NCBI RefSeq assembly: GCF_014647675.1
Contig: NZ_BMPQ01000010.1
Span: 62,953-98,982, forward strand
Length of the DNA stretch: 36,030 bases
Source: Streptomyces flaveus
GTDB taxonomy: Bacteria > Actinomycetota > Actinomycetes > Streptomycetales > Streptomycetaceae
Direction of reading: 5' to 3'
Part shown: piece by piece, positions 32,847 through 36,030 of the stretch
Position numbering within the stretch: the stretch's first letter is position 1
How the letters are laid out: the number at the start of each line of letters is the position of its first letter
Translations under genes and position numbers: made by a program
The notes under the pieces: generated by a model
Told to the model about the DNA's origin: nothing
Databases searched by the model: none
The model's input: only the letters and a program-made list of their open reading frames with translations

Positions 32847-33719
32847 ATGACCTCCCTCCTGAAGCACCTCGGCGGTCACGCCGGCCGCGTCGCCCTCGCC
32901 CTGGTCTTCGCGCTCCCGCTCCTCTTCATGCTGGTCTCGTCCTTCAAACCGGACGACCAGATCTTCGGCGACCTGGGCTCCCTGCGCGCCTTCCTGCCCG
33001 TCGGCGCCCTGTCGCTGGACAACTACACGGGCGTTTTCGAGCGCGTCCCGGCGGCACGGTTCCTGGTGAACTCCGTGCTGATCTCGTCGATCACCGTGGT
33101 GCTCGGCATCATCGTCAACAGCCTCGCCGCCTTCGCGCTCTCACGGATGCGCTGGCCCGGCAGGAAGCTCGTCCTGACCGCCGTCATCGCCACGCTCATC
33201 GTGCCGTTCGAGACCTTCGCCCTGCCGCTGGTGTGGTGGGTCAACCAGCTGCCGCTGCTCCGCGTCAACGGCTTCCACCTGGAGTGGACCACCGGCTGGA
33301 TGGACACCTACCAGGTCCAGATCGTGCCGTTCCTCGCCAACGCCTTCTCGATCTTCTTCTTTCACCAGTACTTCCAGAGCATCCCCAAGGAACTGGACGA
33401 GGCGGCGATCGTGGACGGCGCCGGCTGGTTCACCATCTACCGCCGCATCGTCATGCCGCTGTCAGGACCGGCCATCGCCACCGTCGCCATCCTCACCTTC
33501 CTGCCCGCCTGGAACTCGTACCTCTGGCCGCTGATGGTCGTGCAGAGCGAGGAGCTGCGGCCGGTGATGGTGGGCATCTCCTACTTCTTCCAACTCAACG
33601 TCGGCTGGGGCCAGATCATGGCGTACTCCTCCATGATCACCGTGCCGATCCTGGCCCTGTTCGTGGCCTTCCAGCGCTCATTCGTCAACAGCATCGCCTC
33701 CACCGGCGTCAAGGGCTGA
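32847..33719 (+). CDS. sugar ABC transporter permease 2 (MalG-like)
   Basis: A 290-residue permease of the same importer, with six membrane segments and the EAA motif ELDEAAIVDGAGWFTIYRRIVMP near 181-203. Starts at ATG 32847, immediately after the first permease stop. No ATP-binding subunit is encoded in the operon. In Streptomyces many such sugar importers share the ATPase MsiK encoded elsewhere, and that is the likely arrangement here (established for other sugars, inferred for this one). Confidence 0.93.
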   Translation: MTSLLKHLGGHAGRVALALVFALPLLFMLVSSFKPDDQIFGDLGSLRAFLPVGALSLDNYTGVFERVPAARFLVNSVLISSITVVLGIIVNSLAAFALSRMRWPGRKLVLTAVIATLIVPFETFALPLVWWVNQLPLLRVNGFHLEWTTGWMDTYQVQIVPFLANAFSIFFFHQYFQSIPKELDEAAIVDGAGWFTIYRRIVMPLSGPAIATVAILTFLPAWNSYLWPLMVVQSEELRPVMVGISYFFQLNVGWGQIMAYSSMITVPILALFVAFQRSFVNSIASTGVKG

Positions 33720-33760
33720 CCGCGCCGCTCCTTCGACCCCCCACCCGAAAGGACCCCCGC

Positions 33761-35227
33761 GTGTCCGTCCTGCCCGCAGACCTCCACCGGCCCGTCGCAC
33801 ACCTGCGCCCGCCCCACAACTGGATCAACGATCCCAACGGGCTGACCTACCACGACGGCCACTACCACGTCTGCTTCCAGCACAACCCGTACGGCCCCGA
33901 GCACGCGAACATGCACTGGGGCCACTTCCGCAGCCCCGACCTGCTGACCTGGGAGGAATTGCCTCTTGCGCTGTCTCCCACGCCGGGTGGCGAGGACAGG
34001 GACGGCTGCTTCTCCGGCAACGCCGTCGCCGACGGCGACCGCATGGTCGCCTTCTACTCCGCCTACCGCACCGACCGCTGGGCACAACCGGTCACCACCG
34101 CCGAGTCCCGGGACAACGGTGTCACCTGGACACCGCGCGGCAGCCTGCTGATACCCGAACTGCCCGACGACGCCACCATGTACCGCGACCCGTACGTATG
34201 GCGCGAGGCCGGCCGCTGGCGCATGCTGGTCGGCTCCGCCCAGGCGGACGGCCGGGCGGCGGCGCTGCTGTACGAGTCCGGCGACCTGGAGCACTGGGAG
34301 TACCGGGGCCCGTTCCTGGACCGCGCCCCGCAGCCCGTAGCACCCGGCGCCGACACAGGGCCGGGCTGGGAGTGCCCCCAGTACCTGCACGCGGACGGAC
34401 GCGGCGCACTGCTCCTCGGCGCCTGGGACCCGGAACTCGGACCGCGCCGGACCGTGGCCTACCCCGGGCGCGAGCAGGACGGCCGCTTCCTCGCCGATGC
34501 CCCCGAACTGCTCGACCACGGGCCGGACTTCTACGCCCCGGCCCTGCTGCACGCCCCCGACGGCCGATGGCTGCTGTGGGGCTGGTCGTGGGAGGCCCGC
34601 GACCCGGAATGGGTACGCGAGTCCGGCTGGGCCGGGCTGCTGACACTGCCGCGTGAGGTGACACTCGCCGAGGACGGCTCCGTACGACAGCGACCAGCCG
34701 CGGAACTCCTCATGCTGCGGCACGAGCCTGCAGTGACCGCTGCCGGCGAGACCACGGGAACGGCCGTACTGGGGACGGTGAGCCCGAGCTTCGACCTGAC
34801 GGCCCGTCTGGAACCCCGTTCCGCCGGCGCGGCAGGAGGACTACGGCTGGTGACCTCCGCCGACGGCGCCGAATACCTCGACATCAGGATCGACGCGGCC
34901 ACCGGCGAACTGGTCGTGGACCGTGACCACGCCTCCCTCGACCCGCGCGCACACGGCGGCACGTACCGCGTCCCCTGCCCCGAGGCGGCAGTGGCGGGCG
35001 CCCCGATCGAACTGCGCCTGGTCGTGGACCGCTCCGTCGCCGAGCTCTACCTGCCGTCGGGCCGGACGCTGACCCTGCGGTTCTACTCCACCGGCGACGC
35101 CCCCTGGCGGATCGAGGCCCGCTCCGGTGGCGGGGACGACCTCGGCTACACGGCCGAAGCCTGGAACCTGCGGCCGTACACCATGCGGTACGCGGCCGAC
35201 GCGAGCGCCGTTTCCGCGCTCACGTGA
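33761..35227 (+). CDS. intracellular GH32 beta-fructosidase
   Basis: A 488-residue GH32 enzyme without signal peptide, so cytoplasmic: it should hydrolyse imported fructo-oligosaccharides or sucrose to fructose units. Canonical motifs are intact: WINDPNG with nucleophile Asp 24, YRDP with Asp 143 (transition-state stabiliser) and WECP with acid/base Glu 204. The five-bladed propeller spans about 10-320, and the GH32 C-terminal beta-sandwich about 345-480 (ELRLVVDRSVAELYLPSG). The GTG at 33761 has AAAGGA about 8 bases upstream and lies 41 bases after the permease stop; the longer open frame upstream is a shadow of the permease gene. Last gene of the transport operon. Confidence 0.92.
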   Translation: MSVLPADLHRPVAHLRPPHNWINDPNGLTYHDGHYHVCFQHNPYGPEHANMHWGHFRSPDLLTWEELPLALSPTPGGEDRDGCFSGNAVADGDRMVAFYSAYRTDRWAQPVTTAESRDNGVTWTPRGSLLIPELPDDATMYRDPYVWREAGRWRMLVGSAQADGRAAALLYESGDLEHWEYRGPFLDRAPQPVAPGADTGPGWECPQYLHADGRGALLLGAWDPELGPRRTVAYPGREQDGRFLADAPELLDHGPDFYAPALLHAPDGRWLLWGWSWEARDPEWVRESGWAGLLTLPREVTLAEDGSVRQRPAAELLMLRHEPAVTAAGETTGTAVLGTVSPSFDLTARLEPRSAGAAGGLRLVTSADGAEYLDIRIDAATGELVVDRDHASLDPRAHGGTYRVPCPEAAVAGAPIELRLVVDRSVAELYLPSGRTLTLRFYSTGDAPWRIEARSGGGDDLGYTAEAWNLRPYTMRYAADASAVSALT

Positions 35228-35269
35228 TGATGGCTGTGTTCCAGAAGCAGAGGCCGAACCTGGTGCGGC

Positions 35270-36013
35270 TCAGCGGCTTACGTCCATGCGCTGTGTGCCG
35301 ATGACCGACAGCAGTCGCAGTGCCTCCTCGGAGGGGGAGCCGGGGGCGGCGGTGTAGATGACGACCTGCTGGTCCCGGTCGGTGATGTCGAGGACGTCGC
35401 AGTTGACGGTGACCGGGCCGACCAGCGGGTGCGGGAAGGTCTTGCACAGGGTGGGCTCGGCGGACACGTCGTGGGAGGCCCACAGCCGGGTGAACTCCTC
35501 GCTTCCGGCGAGGAGTTCAGCCACCAGGTCGGTGACTTCGGGATCGTCGGGGTAGCGGGCGGCGGTGGCGCGCAGGCGCTGCGCCGAGGTGCGGGCGAAC
35601 GCGTCCGCGTCCGACACTCCGTACAACCGTCGCCCCTGCGGGTGTGGCCCGAGGAAGACACGGCGCACCAGGTTGCGGTCGCGCCGCGGCAGGGCGGAGA
35701 AGTCCTCCATGAGGGCGGCCGCCAGATCATTCCAGGCGATCACCTCGAACGCCGCGGACGTCACGATCGCGGCGGCCTGCGGCAGCCGGTGCAGCAGGTC
35801 GAGAATGCTCTGCCGTACCTCGCGCGACGGGCGCGGGCCGCGGGCCTGCTCGATGCGCGTGTAGTACTCGGTCGAGATGAACGCCAGCTGCGCCGCCTCC
35901 TCGCGGCGCAGCCCCGGGGTGCGGCGGCGCGGCCCGGCGGGCAGCCCCACGTCGGCGGGGGTGATCCGCTCGCGCCTGCTGCGCAGGAAGGCCGCCAGTT
36001 CTCGTCTGTCCAC
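35270..36013 (-). CDS. MmyB-type HTH regulator, internally shortened
   Basis: A 247-residue XRE/MmyB regulator. The N-terminal HTH (RRRTPGLRREEAAQLAFISTEYYTRIEQARGPRPSREV, about 30-70) is followed almost at once by the ligand-binding domain (QSILDLLHRLPQAAAIVTSAAFEVIAWNDLAAALMEDF). About 30-35 residues usually found between them (last HTH helices and the LFRLAG linker seen in the paralogue at 2695-3681) are missing. This looks like an in-frame deletion. The C-terminus ends normally (LLSVIGTQRMD). Start GTG 36013 lies near the window end. It faces the GH32 operon convergently with no evident link; its target is more likely upstream, outside the window. Confidence 0.87.
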   Translation of the reverse strand: MDRRELAAFLRSRRERITPADVGLPAGPRRRTPGLRREEAAQLAFISTEYYTRIEQARGPRPSREVRQSILDLLHRLPQAAAIVTSAAFEVIAWNDLAAALMEDFSALPRRDRNLVRRVFLGPHPQGRRLYGVSDADAFARTSAQRLRATAARYPDDPEVTDLVAELLAGSEEFTRLWASHDVSAEPTLCKTFPHPLVGPVTVNCDVLDITDRDQQVVIYTAAPGSPSEEALRLLSVIGTQRMDVSR

Positions 36014-36030
36014 GTCTCCCAGTGTGCGCG

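Overview
The window is high-GC actinobacterial chromosome, almost certainly Streptomyces. Nearly all codons end in G or C, GTG and TTG starts are common, and the families are typical of the genus: MmyB-type regulators, SpoIIE/RsbW phosphatase-kinase fusions, TnpB-related proteins and short LuxR proteins. Accessory content and IS relics suggest a chromosome-arm or otherwise plastic region. I see no rRNA, intact tRNA, CRISPR array or replication origin.

Layout. 0-3.7 kb: an MFS exporter overlapping a bicovalent FAD oxidase, convergent with an MmyB-type regulator. 3.7-5.3 kb: a PIN toxin whose antitoxin survives only as a C-terminal remnant. 5.4-8.5 kb: a large secreted PA14 / beta-propeller / CBM / DUF1080 protein ending at a strong terminator. 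8.7-9.4 kb: an intact Phd-VapC module with a dyad operator. 9.5-10.8 kb: a membrane-anchored diacylglycerol-kinase-family enzyme. 10.9-13.2 kb: adjoining relics (TnpB end, universal stress protein tail, transposase head, broken ATP-grasp gene). 13.5-16.4 kb: a stress/DNA group (GlsB-type membrane protein with a SigB-like promoter, topoisomerase IB, SDR). 16.6-18.5 kb: a TnpB-related protein. 18.5-20.8 kb: a DUF72 protein and a decaying ABC module (ATPase with abnormal motifs, permease cut after 13 codons, small secreted peptide). 21-24.3 kb: a signalling cluster (PAS-SpoIIE-HATPase protein, LuxR-HTH protein, divergent and apparently leaderless ECF sigma gene). 24.4-26 kb: a spermidine-synthase-like membrane protein. 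26.1-35.2 kb: a fructan utilisation locus. 35.3-36 kb: a second MmyB-type regulator.

The best-defined working system is the fructan locus. A secreted GH32 enzyme (minus strand) is divergent from a LacI regulator, followed by a lipoprotein binding protein, two permeases and an intracellular GH32 enzyme. Inferred model: extracellular fructan is cut, short fructo-oligosaccharides are imported (ATPase not encoded here) and hydrolysed inside. CG-centred LacI-type operator candidates lie in the divergent promoter region, and a perfect 16-bp hairpin separates the binding-protein gene from the permeases.

I did not find a convincingly new multi-gene system. The most unusual items are the ABC ATPase lacking its catalytic Glu and switch His, the TnpB-related protein with His at the third RuvC position, the GH32 enzyme with Glu at the nucleophile position, and the truncated-looking sigma factor. 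Family assignments come from motif recognition and recall, not from database searches.
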